In this document: one piece after another, positions 6,734 to 15,122 of the stretch
Layout: every line of letters begins with the position of its first letter
Numbering within the stretch: the stretch's first letter is position 1
From: a virus
DNA length: 27,093 nt
Strand: one strand, 5' to 3'
Virus record (IMG/VR): IMGVR_UViG_3300037189_018721
Coordinates: 1 to 27,093 of that record
Notes under the pieces: model-generated
What the model saw: only the letters and a program-made list of their open reading frames with translations
What the model was told of the DNA's origin: nothing
Database searches by the model: none
Translations under genes and position numbers: made by a program

Positions 6734-7675
6734 ATGATATTTGTTCAAATTGCAAGTTATAGAGATCCTGAATTAATACCGACTGTTTTGGATTTGGTTG
6801 ATAAAGCTGATCATCCAGAACAATTGCGTATTGTTGTTGCATGGCAACATGATGATAATGAAAGTATAGAACCAATAAAACATTTAATTGAATATATTGA
6901 TATACCATATGTTGAAAGTAAAGGTGTTTGTTGGGCACGAAATTTGATTCAACAAAAATACAATGGTGAAGAATATACTTTACAATTGGATTCACATCAT
7001 AGATTTATTAAAGGATGGGACAGTATATTGTTACAAATGTACGAAGATTGTAAAAATTTAGGAAGTGAGAAGCCTTTAATTACTGGTTATTTGCCGCATT
7101 TCAATTCATTGACAGATGAATATAAAAATGAAATTTGGCAAATGAATGTTGAAAAATTTATGGATGAAGGACCATTATTTTTTGTTCCTGAACCAGTATC
7201 TACATTAGATGTTGAAATTAATCAACCAATACCTGCACGTTTTTATAGTGCTCATTTTGCTTTTAGCAACGGCGATTTTGCAAAGGTTATTCAACATGAT
7301 CCTGAATATTATTTCTATGGAGAAGAAACAAATATTACTGTGAGAGCATATACACATGGATATGATTTATATCATCCTAATAAATTAATAGCATGGCATC
7401 AATATACTAGAGACAATCGTCCTAAACATTGGGATGATCATATTAATACAGATAAAAAGACTGTTAAAAAAGAATGGTGGGAAATGGATAATGAATCTAC
7501 TAAAAAACACCGTAGTCTTTTCGGTATAGATGGTGAATCCACAACTATCTCTAAGTATGGATTTGGTAATGAACGAACCGTACAAGATTATGAACAATAT
7601 GCTGGCATTCGATTTGCTGACCGTTATATTAGTGAATATACATTAAAAAAATTGCCTCCACCAAATCCACTTTGA
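6734..7675 (+). CDS. Glycosyltransferase of the GlcNAc-transferase type (PF11397-like)
   Basis: 313 residues. The N-terminal IASYRDPEL and the WARNLIQ segment (67-73), followed by LQLDSHHRF (83-91), match the GT-A fold family of Skp1-type GlcNAc transferases; D86-x-H88 is the metal/nucleotide-sugar site. The conserved C-terminal half includes HFAFSNGDF, YGEETNITVRAYTHGYDLYHP and WHQYTR. It would transfer a sugar from a nucleotide donor in the cytoplasm. It sits directly after two fibre genes, so it may glycosylate a virion protein; modification of host glycans or DNA is an alternative. Family is fairly sure; substrate is unknown. Confidence 0.88.
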   Translation: MIFVQIASYRDPELIPTVLDLVDKADHPEQLRIVVAWQHDDNESIEPIKHLIEYIDIPYVESKGVCWARNLIQQKYNGEEYTLQLDSHHRFIKGWDSILLQMYEDCKNLGSEKPLITGYLPHFNSLTDEYKNEIWQMNVEKFMDEGPLFFVPEPVSTLDVEINQPIPARFYSAHFAFSNGDFAKVIQHDPEYYFYGEETNITVRAYTHGYDLYHPNKLIAWHQYTRDNRPKHWDDHINTDKKTVKKEWWEMDNESTKKHRSLFGIDGESTTISKYGFGNERTVQDYEQYAGIRFADRYISEYTLKKLPPPNPL

Positions 7676-7691
7676 GATTAAATAATGGTTA

Positions 7692-7697
7692 TATAAT
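7692..7697 (+). promoter_or_regulatory. Candidate -10 box (TATAAT) touching the terminator stem
   Basis: A perfect TATAAT ends at 7697 and the left arm of the next hairpin begins at 7698, the same arrangement as at 2021-2027. Initiation ~7 nt downstream would begin within the stem. Chance AT-rich matches are possible. Confidence 0.35.
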
Positions 7698-7732
7698 AGA
7701 CTCTGTTATGAATAATGGCAGAGTCTTTTTTT
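7698..7732 (+). terminator. Intrinsic terminator after the glycosyltransferase
   Basis: AGACTCTG (7698-7705) pairs perfectly with CAGAGTCT (7719-7726) around a 13-nt loop, followed by a seven-T run (7726-7732). The next start codon is 23 nt beyond it. Confidence 0.88.
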
Positions 7733-7755
7733 ATCTAATTGATATTTATAATTAT

Positions 7756-8733
7756 ATGAAATTTTTAACATTTGAACGTTTAGTTGGTCTAACCTCATTA
7801 TTTATCGCAAGTTGTGCTGCATTCTTTAGTATCATTGGAATTGGTATGTTGTTCAGTGGATCTTCAATTGCCGCAATGATTATGGCAGGATCACTTGAAT
7901 TGGGCAAATTAGTAGCAACTAGTTTTTTATATCGATATTGGAATAAAACAAAGGGGTTTTTAAAAGGGTATTTAACTGTAGCAGTTTTTGTTTTAATGAT
8001 TATAACTTCGTTGGGAATTTTTGGTTATTTAAGTAGTGCATACCAACAATCAAGTTTGGAAAATGCTTTAATTGAGAACAAAATTAAAATGGTTGAGGAA
8101 CAAAAAATTTCTGTAAAAGATAAAATTGTATCTTCTAAAACAAGAATCTCTAATGTTACACAATTGAGAAATAGTCAAGAAGATCGATTGAATCAAAGTA
8201 TGACAAATACATTGATTGCACGAAATCCTATACAATTAAAACAAATTCAACAACAAACTCAAGATTTGATTGAAGAAAGTGAAAAAAACATTCAAATTGA
8301 AAATGAGCGTATTCAAAAAAGTACGGATGAATTGCAAACATTAGATGCCCAAATTAATAAATTAAAAATGGAAATGGGATCAAAAAAGGATGTTCAGACA
8401 TTTAAATTTGTGGCAGATGAATTTGGAGTTAATATTAATAAAGTAGCAAAATGGTTTATAGTTGCGTTAATTTCTGTGTTTGATCCTCTAGCTGTATGTT
8501 TGTTACTTGCATATAATACTACGTTAGTTAAAGAAACTAATGAAATACCTACAATTAAAGAAATAGAAAAAATTAAAGAAGAAGTGCATGAAGAAGTGAA
8601 GCAAGAAGAATCTAAAATTGAGCCGGTTTCAAATGAATCAACGGAACCTGCAATTTCATCAGATCCTACACCTGAATCTGCTCAGATACCGCAAGGAAGA
8701 CCGGCAGGAAAGCCTTATACATATAGTTTTTAA
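7756..8733 (+). CDS. Multi-span membrane protein with a long coiled coil
   Basis: I chose the ATG at 7756; the open frame reaches back to a TTG at 7672, but that would cross the terminator. 325 residues. Hydrophobic segments lie at about 8-33, 37-57, 72-92 and 231-256. Between the third and fourth is a ~110-residue Gln/Glu/Lys-rich helical region (100-210), probably a coiled coil, and the C-terminal 65 residues are Glu/Pro-rich and disordered. An acidic Glu48 lies inside the second span (SLELGK). Exact function is unknown. Possible roles are inner-membrane remodelling or lysis control, but it lacks a recognisable holin or spanin signature. Confidence 0.85.
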   Translation: MKFLTFERLVGLTSLFIASCAAFFSIIGIGMLFSGSSIAAMIMAGSLELGKLVATSFLYRYWNKTKGFLKGYLTVAVFVLMIITSLGIFGYLSSAYQQSSLENALIENKIKMVEEQKISVKDKIVSSKTRISNVTQLRNSQEDRLNQSMTNTLIARNPIQLKQIQQQTQDLIEESEKNIQIENERIQKSTDELQTLDAQINKLKMEMGSKKDVQTFKFVADEFGVNINKVAKWFIVALISVFDPLAVCLLLAYNTTLVKETNEIPTIKEIEKIKEEVHEEVKQEESKIEPVSNESTEPAISSDPTPESAQIPQGRPAGKPYTYSF

Positions 8734-8760
8734 GTTTTTTGATAGTTTCCGGTTTATTCG

Positions 8761-8802
8761 TTATATGTAGATACAGTTTGCAACGCAAACATTTACATAT
8801 AA
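8761..8802 (+). promoter_or_regulatory. Two-part stem-loop just before a small gene
   Basis: The outer stem TTATATGTA (8761-8769) pairs perfectly with TACATATAA (8794-8802). Inside it, GTTTGC (8776-8781) pairs with GCAAAC (8785-8790) around an AAC loop. Unpaired GATACA and ATT form an asymmetric internal loop. Only four T separate the structure from the ATG at 8807, so the hairpin covers the position where a ribosome would bind. It may control translation, protect the mRNA 5' end, or act as a weak terminator. Confidence 0.55.
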
Positions 8803-8806
8803 TTTT

Positions 8807-8947
8807 ATGGAACAATCCGATATTAAAGAAGTATTACATATATTAAAGCATGGTTATAAAATTCAAGATTGGGATTCAATAGAAGAAGCTATTGAATATC
8901 TTACTGATTTTTGTGACGATGATGTAGAAGTAGACGAAGATAATTAA
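8807..8947 (+). CDS. Very small acidic protein (46 residues)
   Basis: Not recognised. ATG at 8807, TAA at 8945-8947. The product begins MEQSDIKEVLHILKHGYK, appears helical, and ends in an acidic tail (CDDDVEVDEDN). It fills the space between two membrane-protein genes exactly and lies 13 nt before the next ATG. A strong stem-loop sits directly upstream. Its size and acidity would suit a regulatory or inhibitor role, but nothing in the sequence proves one. Confidence 0.65.
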   Translation: MEQSDIKEVLHILKHGYKIQDWDSIEEAIEYLTDFCDDDVEVDEDN

Positions 8948-8960
8948 ATTAAAATAAATT

Positions 8961-9224
8961 ATGATATTGACAATCGTTATATTAAGTGTATTGTTATTAG
9001 CATCAATAGGATTAAACTTTTATTTTTCTAATAAATTATTGAATGCAATAAGTTCAATTGAAGAAAATCAGCAATTTATAAATAAAATTGCAAAAGAAGT
9101 TGATTCTACGTATAAGCAATTAAAATATATTGATGATAGACAAATGTTTGAGAAAGATGATGATGTTGGATTTGTTTTTACAAACATTGTAGATTTGATA
9201 GACCAATTAAATCAAAAAATATGA
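8961..9224 (+). CDS. Small single-span membrane protein
   Basis: 87 residues. One hydrophobic segment at about 2-24 (ILTIVILSVLLLASIGLNFYF) works as an N-terminal anchor. The remaining ~60 residues are charged and helical, probably a coiled coil, and would face the cytoplasm or periplasm. No lipobox is seen. It ends in an ATGA overlap with the late sigma gene, so the two are translationally coupled. Function is unknown. Confidence 0.8.
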   Translation: MILTIVILSVLLLASIGLNFYFSNKLLNAISSIEENQQFINKIAKEVDSTYKQLKYIDDRQMFEKDDDVGFVFTNIVDLIDQLNQKI

Positions 9225-10141
9225 TTACAAAAAATAAACGTAAATTATTAAAAAAAACTAAATTAGTTAAAAAATATAAAAAGAATAAACAATTAAGTAA
9301 AAAATTGGTAAAGTCAAAGGGAAAGCGTAAAAAGACAAATGTAATTCCTACAAAGCCAGTTAAAAAAATTAAGGAAAAGGCTAAGGAACCCAAAATTAAT
9401 GTTGTGGTTCCTGAAATTATTATAGAGGCGGAAGAAAAGCCAAAAAAATCTCCGGTAATGTATTTTACTAAAGATACCGAAACTGCTATTATTGAATATA
9501 ATAAAGAAGAGGATATGGAGAAAAGAAATCAAATATATAATGAAAAAATTAAATATAGTTTTGAAAAATTGGTAGAAAATATTTTTTATACATTTAAATT
9601 TACATATTTTGATAATTCTCCTGCTGAAATTCAAAAAGAAACGGTTGCACATTTAGTTGCAAATATAAGTAAATTTCAAGAAAATAAAGGTAAAGCATTT
9701 GGTTATTTTAGTATTATTGCCAAGCATTATTTAATTTTCCACAATAATAATAATTACAAACGTTTTAATCAAAATGTAGATATTAGCGACACACCAAGTG
9801 AAACCACCGTATGTTTACAAGTAGAAGATAAATATTATAAAAACACTGAGATGGGTGAATTCATGAAGATGATGATAGCCTATTGGGAAAAAAATGTTGG
9901 TAAAATTTTTACTAAACAAAAGGATCTCAATATAGCAAATGCAGTAATTGAACTATTTAGAAATAGTGATCGCATCGACGCATTTAATAAGAAAGCATTG
10001 TATTTGTATATTCGTGAAATTAGTTCATGTAAGACACAACAAATTACTAAAGTAATTAATAAAATGAAACAATATCAAACTAATATTACTAAATGTTATA
10101 TTAATAATGGTATATTACAACAAAATCCTTATAAAACGTAA
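9221..10141 (+). CDS. Late-transcription sigma factor, gp55-like
   Basis: 306 residues. Residues ~80-185 (starting YFTKDTETAIIEYN, with KRNQIYNEKI and AFGYFSIIAKHYLIFHNNNNYKR) match the sigma region 2 pattern of T4-type late sigma factors, which bind host RNA polymerase core and read a -10-only late promoter. A helical C-terminal part (~210-290) contains a possible helix-turn-helix around LYIREISSCKTQQITK. The first ~75 residues are an added tail extremely rich in Lys and not part of the fold; gp55 of T4 is only about 185 residues. It is translationally coupled to the upstream membrane-protein gene and precedes the baseplate block it probably activates. A gp33-type co-activator was not seen in the window. 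Confidence 0.85.
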   Translation: MITKNKRKLLKKTKLVKKYKKNKQLSKKLVKSKGKRKKTNVIPTKPVKKIKEKAKEPKINVVVPEIIIEAEEKPKKSPVMYFTKDTETAIIEYNKEEDMEKRNQIYNEKIKYSFEKLVENIFYTFKFTYFDNSPAEIQKETVAHLVANISKFQENKGKAFGYFSIIAKHYLIFHNNNNYKRFNQNVDISDTPSETTVCLQVEDKYYKNTEMGEFMKMMIAYWEKNVGKIFTKQKDLNIANAVIELFRNSDRIDAFNKKALYLYIREISSCKTQQITKVINKMKQYQTNITKCYINNGILQQNPYKT

Positions 10142-10160
10142 TAATTAACTATTTAAAATT

Positions 10161-10541
10161 ATGGACTTTGAATTTGAAATTTATAAAGGCAAAAAATTTT
10201 CATCATTATTGAAAGATATTGTTGTTAATAGTGAAGATCGAAACGATACTATTCAGCAATTTATTGATGATATGCGTCTATTGATTAAAACTCCTAATGA
10301 TGCACTCATGATTATTCCTTTAATTAAAGAATACTTGGATGTAACTGTAAAAAATGATGAACAATTAATTAAATTAGCCGCAATTATTCAAAGATTAGCT
10401 ACAAATCAAGGAGGAAAAGAAGGTGAAGCTGCGTTTGGGTTAAGTGAAGAAGAGCGTAAACAATTAATGGAAGAAGCAAATAGTATTGCTAAAGAAATTA
10501 CTGCACCTGTTGAAATTAAAACTCCAGATAAACCATCATAA
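10161..10541 (+). CDS. Unknown helical protein before the spike gene
   Basis: Not recognised. 126 residues, almost entirely helical by composition (DTIQQFIDDMRLLI, IIPLIKEYLDVTVKN, EERKQLMEEANSIAKEI), acidic, with a Pro-rich end. It lies 19 nt after the sigma gene and 3 nt before the spike gene. The position suggests a role in late expression or baseplate assembly, but there is no motif to decide. Confidence 0.75.
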   Translation: MDFEFEIYKGKKFSSLLKDIVVNSEDRNDTIQQFIDDMRLLIKTPNDALMIIPLIKEYLDVTVKNDEQLIKLAAIIQRLATNQGGKEGEAAFGLSEEERKQLMEEANSIAKEITAPVEIKTPDKPS

Positions 10542-10544
10542 TTT

Positions 10545-12173
10545 ATGTCATATTGGAAAATTAAAAATGCAATTGGAAGTAATTCTAAATTTAATCAAAA
10601 TGGATTTAAAACTAATGAAACTACTTCTGCGTTGTCGGAGTTTTATGAATTAGAAGAAGCGGTAGTATTAGATATTATTTTGGATGAAACTCATCCTGCT
10701 ATTCAAAATCTAGTTGCGGAAGAATGGCCTGATAATTATAAAGATCAACCAACTGAAGCAACTAATTCAGCAACTAAAAAACCTACAAAAAATTATACAT
10801 ATATTGGACGTGTATTATTTAGAGGACTAAATTCTCAAATAGGTTTACCACGTGAACAATTATCATGGGCAAAACCATTACACTCTACTGGTATAGTTGA
10901 ATTTCCATTGTATAATGAAGTTGTAATGGTAGGCAAATATAGAGGAGAGTGGTATTATTTCCGTAAATTAAATATTAACGGATTTACAAACCAAAATGCT
11001 AATTTTAATATTGAAATAGCTGAAGGAAATACATCTGGAAATCGTAAAAATGACGATACAAATAGTAATAAATTTACTCCAGTTAATGGACCAATATCTT
11101 ATGTTGGATCAAAATTTATTACTACTGTAAATAATTCTGGTGTGTTAGGATCATATTTTCGTGCCAATAATAAAATTCGTGCATTAAAAAAATATGAAGG
11201 CGACACGTCATTAGAAAGTAGATTTGGTCAGTCTATACGTTTTTCTTCATATGATTCTATACGTTCACATGATAGTGGAAGTCTAAAATATATAGATTAT
11301 AAAAATTGTGGAAATCCAAGCATACTTATTCGCAATCGCCAACGTCCTTTGGGAGATGATAAAAAAACTACACAATTACATCCTTTGTTGCCTCCGATTC
11401 CAGTGATTCCAGAAGTTGAAAAAAATGCAGGCGGTATTATAGAAGAAGATATTAATAATGATGGATCTTCGATTCATATTACATCGGGATTGATCGAATC
11501 AAAGTGGAAAACAACAGTTTATAAGACAATTTTCTGTCAAGATAAGTCCGAAGAACAACCAAAATATTCTCCTTCGGGGTCAACTTCATTTATAAAAAAC
11601 ATTCCATTAAATGGCGAACAAATTGTAATCAATACAGATCGTTTAATTTTAAGTAGTAGATTTGATGAAACGTTGCATTATAGTAAAAAACGTTATGGTG
11701 TGGTTACTGATAGTGAATATACTGTGGATGCACATGATCAAGTAGTAATTACAACCAATAAAAAGACAGTAATTAACAGTCCTGCAATTTATTTGGGACA
11801 ATATGATGAAACAAATGAACCTGCATTATTAGGACAAACTACGGTAGATTGGTTATATGATTTATGTGAATGGTTAAAAATTCATGTTCATTTATATGAC
11901 CATACGCATCCAAATACTGGCAATGCTAATCCAAATCAAACTAATACACCTATACATCCGCAAATATTGGCATTAGAACAAATGCAAGCACGTTTAAAGC
12001 CATTATTAAGTCGTAGAGTGTTCATTACCGGCGGCGGTTATGCAAATGGAGCAAATGGTGTGGCTCCAGCAAATACGGATAGTAAAGTTTCTCCAACTTC
12101 CATAAACATTTCGACTGGCGAAGGTGTTCCGGGTGGATTTTATGGAAAAAATAGTAGAAAATTAAATAAATAA
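10545..12173 (+). CDS. Baseplate central spike/hub protein, gp5/gpV-like
   Basis: 542 residues. The N-terminal ~150 residues resemble the OB-fold of spike proteins: VVLDIILDETHP, YIGRVLFRG, then IVEFPLYNEVVMVGKY. The central part is Asn/Ser-rich. Near the C-terminus a helical segment (TTVDWLYDLCEWLKIHVH) leads to HVH and HTH, the His-x-His pattern that coordinates iron in spike tips such as P2 gpV. No lysozyme domain like that of T4 gp5 is visible. It acts at the tip of the tail tube and punctures the outer membrane. It directly precedes gp25-like and gp6-like genes, as expected for a baseplate cluster. Confidence 0.8.
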   Translation: MSYWKIKNAIGSNSKFNQNGFKTNETTSALSEFYELEEAVVLDIILDETHPAIQNLVAEEWPDNYKDQPTEATNSATKKPTKNYTYIGRVLFRGLNSQIGLPREQLSWAKPLHSTGIVEFPLYNEVVMVGKYRGEWYYFRKLNINGFTNQNANFNIEIAEGNTSGNRKNDDTNSNKFTPVNGPISYVGSKFITTVNNSGVLGSYFRANNKIRALKKYEGDTSLESRFGQSIRFSSYDSIRSHDSGSLKYIDYKNCGNPSILIRNRQRPLGDDKKTTQLHPLLPPIPVIPEVEKNAGGIIEEDINNDGSSIHITSGLIESKWKTTVYKTIFCQDKSEEQPKYSPSGSTSFIKNIPLNGEQIVINTDRLILSSRFDETLHYSKKRYGVVTDSEYTVDAHDQVVITTNKKTVINSPAIYLGQYDETNEPALLGQTTVDWLYDLCEWLKIHVHLYDHTHPNTGNANPNQTNTPIHPQILALEQMQARLKPLLSRRVFITGGGYANGANGVAPANTDSKVSPTSINISTGEGVPGGFYGKNSRKLNK

Positions 12174-12202
12174 ATATCAACATTAAATAATAGTTATTAT
12201 AT

Positions 12203-12730
12203 ATGACAAGTGATCAATTTAAACAAATCGTTCGTGGTATAGTCAAGGAAGAAGTTGAAAAGATTTTACCTACATTGATTCCACAAATATTAAGTGAAGC
12301 CTTTGGTGGAAGTCGTCCTGCGCCACAACCAAAAAAAGAATCCACTGCTGATTTTTTTGAAAGTTTGAAGGCGGCTACAACTCCACAAGTTGCAAAGCAA
12401 AAAGCTCCAAAGAAATTTAGTAGTAATCCGCTATTAAATGAAATTTTAAATGAAACAGAAGGTGGAATTCCGCCTGATGTAACTGGATACGGACAAGGAA
12501 TGGGATTGCCTCCTATGCAAAAAATGGGTGCTCATCCAATGAATGTTCAACAAGCTCAACCTTTATTGAATGAAACAACAAAGGCACAAGCTCAAATTGG
12601 TGCATTTAAAGATTATAGAGCATTGATGAAAACAATTGATAAAAAGAAAAAAGAAGGATTTATGGGAGGATCTGCTGCCGGATTTAGTATTGAAGGCGGC
12701 ATTCCAAATGATTTTAGCACAATCGACTAA
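12203..12730 (+). CDS. Unknown protein in the baseplate cluster
   Basis: Not recognised. 175 residues. A charged N-terminal helix (QFKQIVRGIVKEEVEKIL) is followed by a Pro/Gln/Lys-rich linker and by Gly/Met-rich and Gly-rich stretches, so much of it is probably disordered. It lies between the spike and gp25-like genes, 29 nt after the first and 6 nt before the second. It may be an assembly factor or minor baseplate component (inference from position). Confidence 0.75.
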   Translation: MTSDQFKQIVRGIVKEEVEKILPTLIPQILSEAFGGSRPAPQPKKESTADFFESLKAATTPQVAKQKAPKKFSSNPLLNEILNETEGGIPPDVTGYGQGMGLPPMQKMGAHPMNVQQAQPLLNETTKAQAQIGAFKDYRALMKTIDKKKKEGFMGGSAAGFSIEGGIPNDFSTID

Positions 12731-12736
12731 TAATAT

Positions 12737-13135
12737 ATGAACCCAATCGGAATAGTATTACCAATTACTCGCGGAAGCACCGCAGGGTATTTTAATCAAT
12801 CATATGATAGTTTAACACAAATTAAATCAAATATCATTAATTTACTACGTACTAATTCCGGTGAACGGAGAATGCAACCCAAATTTTCTGGTGGGTTGCA
12901 AGAATTATTATTTGAGCAAAATATACAAGAAACTCCTGATTTGTTAAAACAAATTATACAGGATAAAATTAAAATGTGGATTCCGGGTGTTGAAGTAAAA
13001 AATGTTAATTTAACATTATCTGATGTAGAAAAAAATACTTTGACTGATACTTATAAAGTATACTTAAAGTTAGATTTTATTTATAACAATCAAAGTGATA
13101 CATTGTCACTAACTTTTACATCAACTAACGTATAA
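12737..13135 (+). CDS. Baseplate wedge protein, gp25/GPW-like
   Basis: 132 residues, the usual size for gp25. The diagnostic stretch is SGERRMQPKFSGGLQELLFE (41-60), with conserved Glu43 in the turn that contacts sheath and wedge. A preceding helix (LTQIKSNIINLL) and the later IPGVEVKNVNLTL fit the family. gp25-like proteins link the baseplate wedge to the first sheath ring and start sheath assembly, so this phage has a contractile tail. It is separated by 3 nt from the gp6-like gene, the normal gene pair. Confidence 0.95.
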   Translation: MNPIGIVLPITRGSTAGYFNQSYDSLTQIKSNIINLLRTNSGERRMQPKFSGGLQELLFEQNIQETPDLLKQIIQDKIKMWIPGVEVKNVNLTLSDVEKNTLTDTYKVYLKLDFIYNNQSDTLSLTFTSTNV

Positions 13136-13138
13136 TTT

Positions 13139-15121
13139 ATGGCAAATATCGTACAAAAACAGTTTAGTGCAAATAAAAAGGACATAAAATATGTCAATAA
13201 AGATTTTGCGTCTTTAAAAGATGCATTAATTCAATATGCACAAACATATTTTCCAAACTCATATAAAGATTTTAGTGCAGCATCTCCCGGCACGATGTTT
13301 ATTGAACAAGCTGCGTATGTTGGTGATGTATTATCATATTATACAGATTATCAATTCAAAGAAAGTTTGTTAAATTATGCCGAAGAACGTAAAAATGTAT
13401 TAGCATTGGCTAATTATTTGGGTTATCGTACAAAACCAGTAACAGCAGCTACAACAACTGTTGATATTTATCAATTAATTCCATCAATTAAAGATTCAGT
13501 AACGGGAGAATACATTCCTGATGAAAACTATACATTGGCAATTAGAGAAAATATGCAATTGTCTAATAGTAGCGGTGTTTATTATATTACTGTAAATCCA
13601 GTTGATTTTTCAGTTAATACAAAACACTCTCCTAGAGAAGCAACTGTATATTCAAGAGATGCGTATGGTATTCCTCAATTCTTTTTGTTAAAGAAATCGA
13701 CAACTGCAATTGCCGGACAAATTATTACTGCCACATTTAATATTAATGCAGCAACACAATATTTAAATTTGTCATTATCGGAACCAAATGTCATCGATAT
13801 TTTAGATGTGCGTGATAGTGATAATAATAGATGGTATCAAGTAGATTACTTGGCGCAAGATTTAATTTATACTGATGAAGATAATGTTAAAGTCAATGAT
13901 GGAGATTTATTTGTTTACAACAAAGATGTTCCTAAATTAATTAAAGCGTTAAAAACTTCTCGTAAATTTACAGTTAATGTAACAGCAAACAATACTACAT
14001 ATTTACAATTTGGTCCCGGCACAAATAATATGTCGGATGAAATGATTTATCCGACTCAAGATTTAGTTGGAGTTGGATTACAAAATTTAAACAATTTAAA
14101 TTTGTCATATGATAGTAGTAAATTATTAAATACAGATTCAATGGGACAAGCTCCTGCAAATACTACATTAACTATTAAATATATTATTGGCGGGGGAATA
14201 TTGAGTAATTGTGCATCGGATGATATTAAAACAGTTGTTTCTGTTGATTTTGCAAATGATATTAATGGATTAACTCCTTCACAATTAAGTTTATTTCAAA
14301 CAATTAGAAATTCTTTGAGAGTAACAAATCCAGTTCCGGCAACTGGAGGAGCCGATCAAGAATCGATTGATGAAATTAGACAAAATGCATTAGCAAATTT
14401 TGCTTCTCAAAATAGAACGGTCACAGCAGATGATTATGTAACCAGAGTTTATAGTTTACCTTCTAACTATGGTACTATTGCAAAAGCATATGTGGCATCA
14501 AATACAAGTCTTAATGTAAATGTAAATCAAAATATTAGTGGATTTACTGATTACAATAATCAAGTAACATTGTTAAATAATGCGACTGATAATTATTATC
14601 GAAAAGTTAATTATAACGTATCAAATCCATTTAGTATTAATTTATATGTTTTGAGTTACGATAGTAATAAAAATTTAACTACTATTAATAATGCATTACA
14701 ATATAATTTATCTAAATATTTAGAAAAGTATAAATTATTAACTGATGGAATTAATATTATTGATGGATATATTATTAATTTCGGAGTCAATTTTAAAATT
14801 TCTGTTTATAACAATTATAATAAACGTGATGTATTAAATACTTGTATTCAAAAGGTAAAAGATTTTTTTGCAATTGAAAAATGGACATTTAATCAACCAA
14901 TTAATATAAATCAATTGGAACTTGAAATTGCAAATACTGAAGGAGTTCAATCGGTTATTAATATTGAGTTTAATAATTTAACAATTAACGATGGTGATTA
15001 TTCTCCATATGAATATAATCTTCAACAAGCAACTTTAAATAAGATTGTGTATCCTTCATTAGATCCATCCGTATTTGAAATTAAATATCCAGACACAGAC
15101 ATTAAAGGAGCGGCAATTTAA
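13139..15121 (+). CDS. Baseplate wedge protein, gp6 / baseplate J-like
   Basis: 660 residues, the same length class as T4 gp6. The N-terminal part carries the family hallmark: FASLKDALIQYAQTYFPNSY, SPGTMFIEQAAYVGDVLSYY and YAEERKNVLALANYLGYRTK. Near residues 400-440, GGADQESIDEIRQNALANF and SQNRTVTADDYVTRVYSLPS match the J-domain signature. gp6 dimers form the core ring of the wedges and drive the baseplate shape change at contraction. It overlaps nothing but is tightly linked to the gp25-like gene. Confidence 0.94.
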   Translation: MANIVQKQFSANKKDIKYVNKDFASLKDALIQYAQTYFPNSYKDFSAASPGTMFIEQAAYVGDVLSYYTDYQFKESLLNYAEERKNVLALANYLGYRTKPVTAATTTVDIYQLIPSIKDSVTGEYIPDENYTLAIRENMQLSNSSGVYYITVNPVDFSVNTKHSPREATVYSRDAYGIPQFFLLKKSTTAIAGQIITATFNINAATQYLNLSLSEPNVIDILDVRDSDNNRWYQVDYLAQDLIYTDEDNVKVNDGDLFVYNKDVPKLIKALKTSRKFTVNVTANNTTYLQFGPGTNNMSDEMIYPTQDLVGVGLQNLNNLNLSYDSSKLLNTDSMGQAPANTTLTIKYIIGGGILSNCASDDIKTVVSVDFANDINGLTPSQLSLFQTIRNSLRVTNPVPATGGADQESIDEIRQNALANFASQNRTVTADDYVTRVYSLPSNYGTIAKAYVASNTSLNVNVNQNISGFTDYNNQVTLLNNATDNYYRKVNYNVSNPFSINLYVLSYDSNKNLTTINNALQYNLSKYLEKYKLLTDGINIIDGYIINFGVNFKISVYNNYNKRDVLNTCIQKVKDFFAIEKWTFNQPININQLELEIANTEGVQSVINIEFNNLTINDGDYSPYEYNLQQATLNKIVYPSLDPSVFEIKYPDTDIKGAAI

Positions 15122-15122
15122 T

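Noticed and set aside
6729-6995. Minus-strand open frames of 60-112 codons (also at 1292, 2321, 2667, 7385, 9178, 9314, 16846, 20170, 21126, 22377, 24501)
   Set aside because: Each lies opposite, or almost wholly opposite, a well-supported + strand gene, has low-complexity hydrophobic or aromatic composition typical of AT-rich antisense, and lacks a recognisable domain.
7672-7755. TTG start adding 28 residues to the membrane protein
   Set aside because: It would overlap the upstream stop and translate through the terminator at 7698-7732; the ATG at 7756 starts directly before the first membrane span.
12737-13135. Lysozyme role for the gp25-like protein
   Set aside because: Older literature linked gp25 to lysozyme activity, but the motifs here are those of the wedge/sheath-initiator fold and no catalytic lysozyme motif is seen.
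15105-15110. AAGGAG as a Shine-Dalgarno site for the 15123 gene
   Set aside because: The 12-nt spacing is too long, it encodes conserved frame of the gp6-like end, and neighbouring genes have none.
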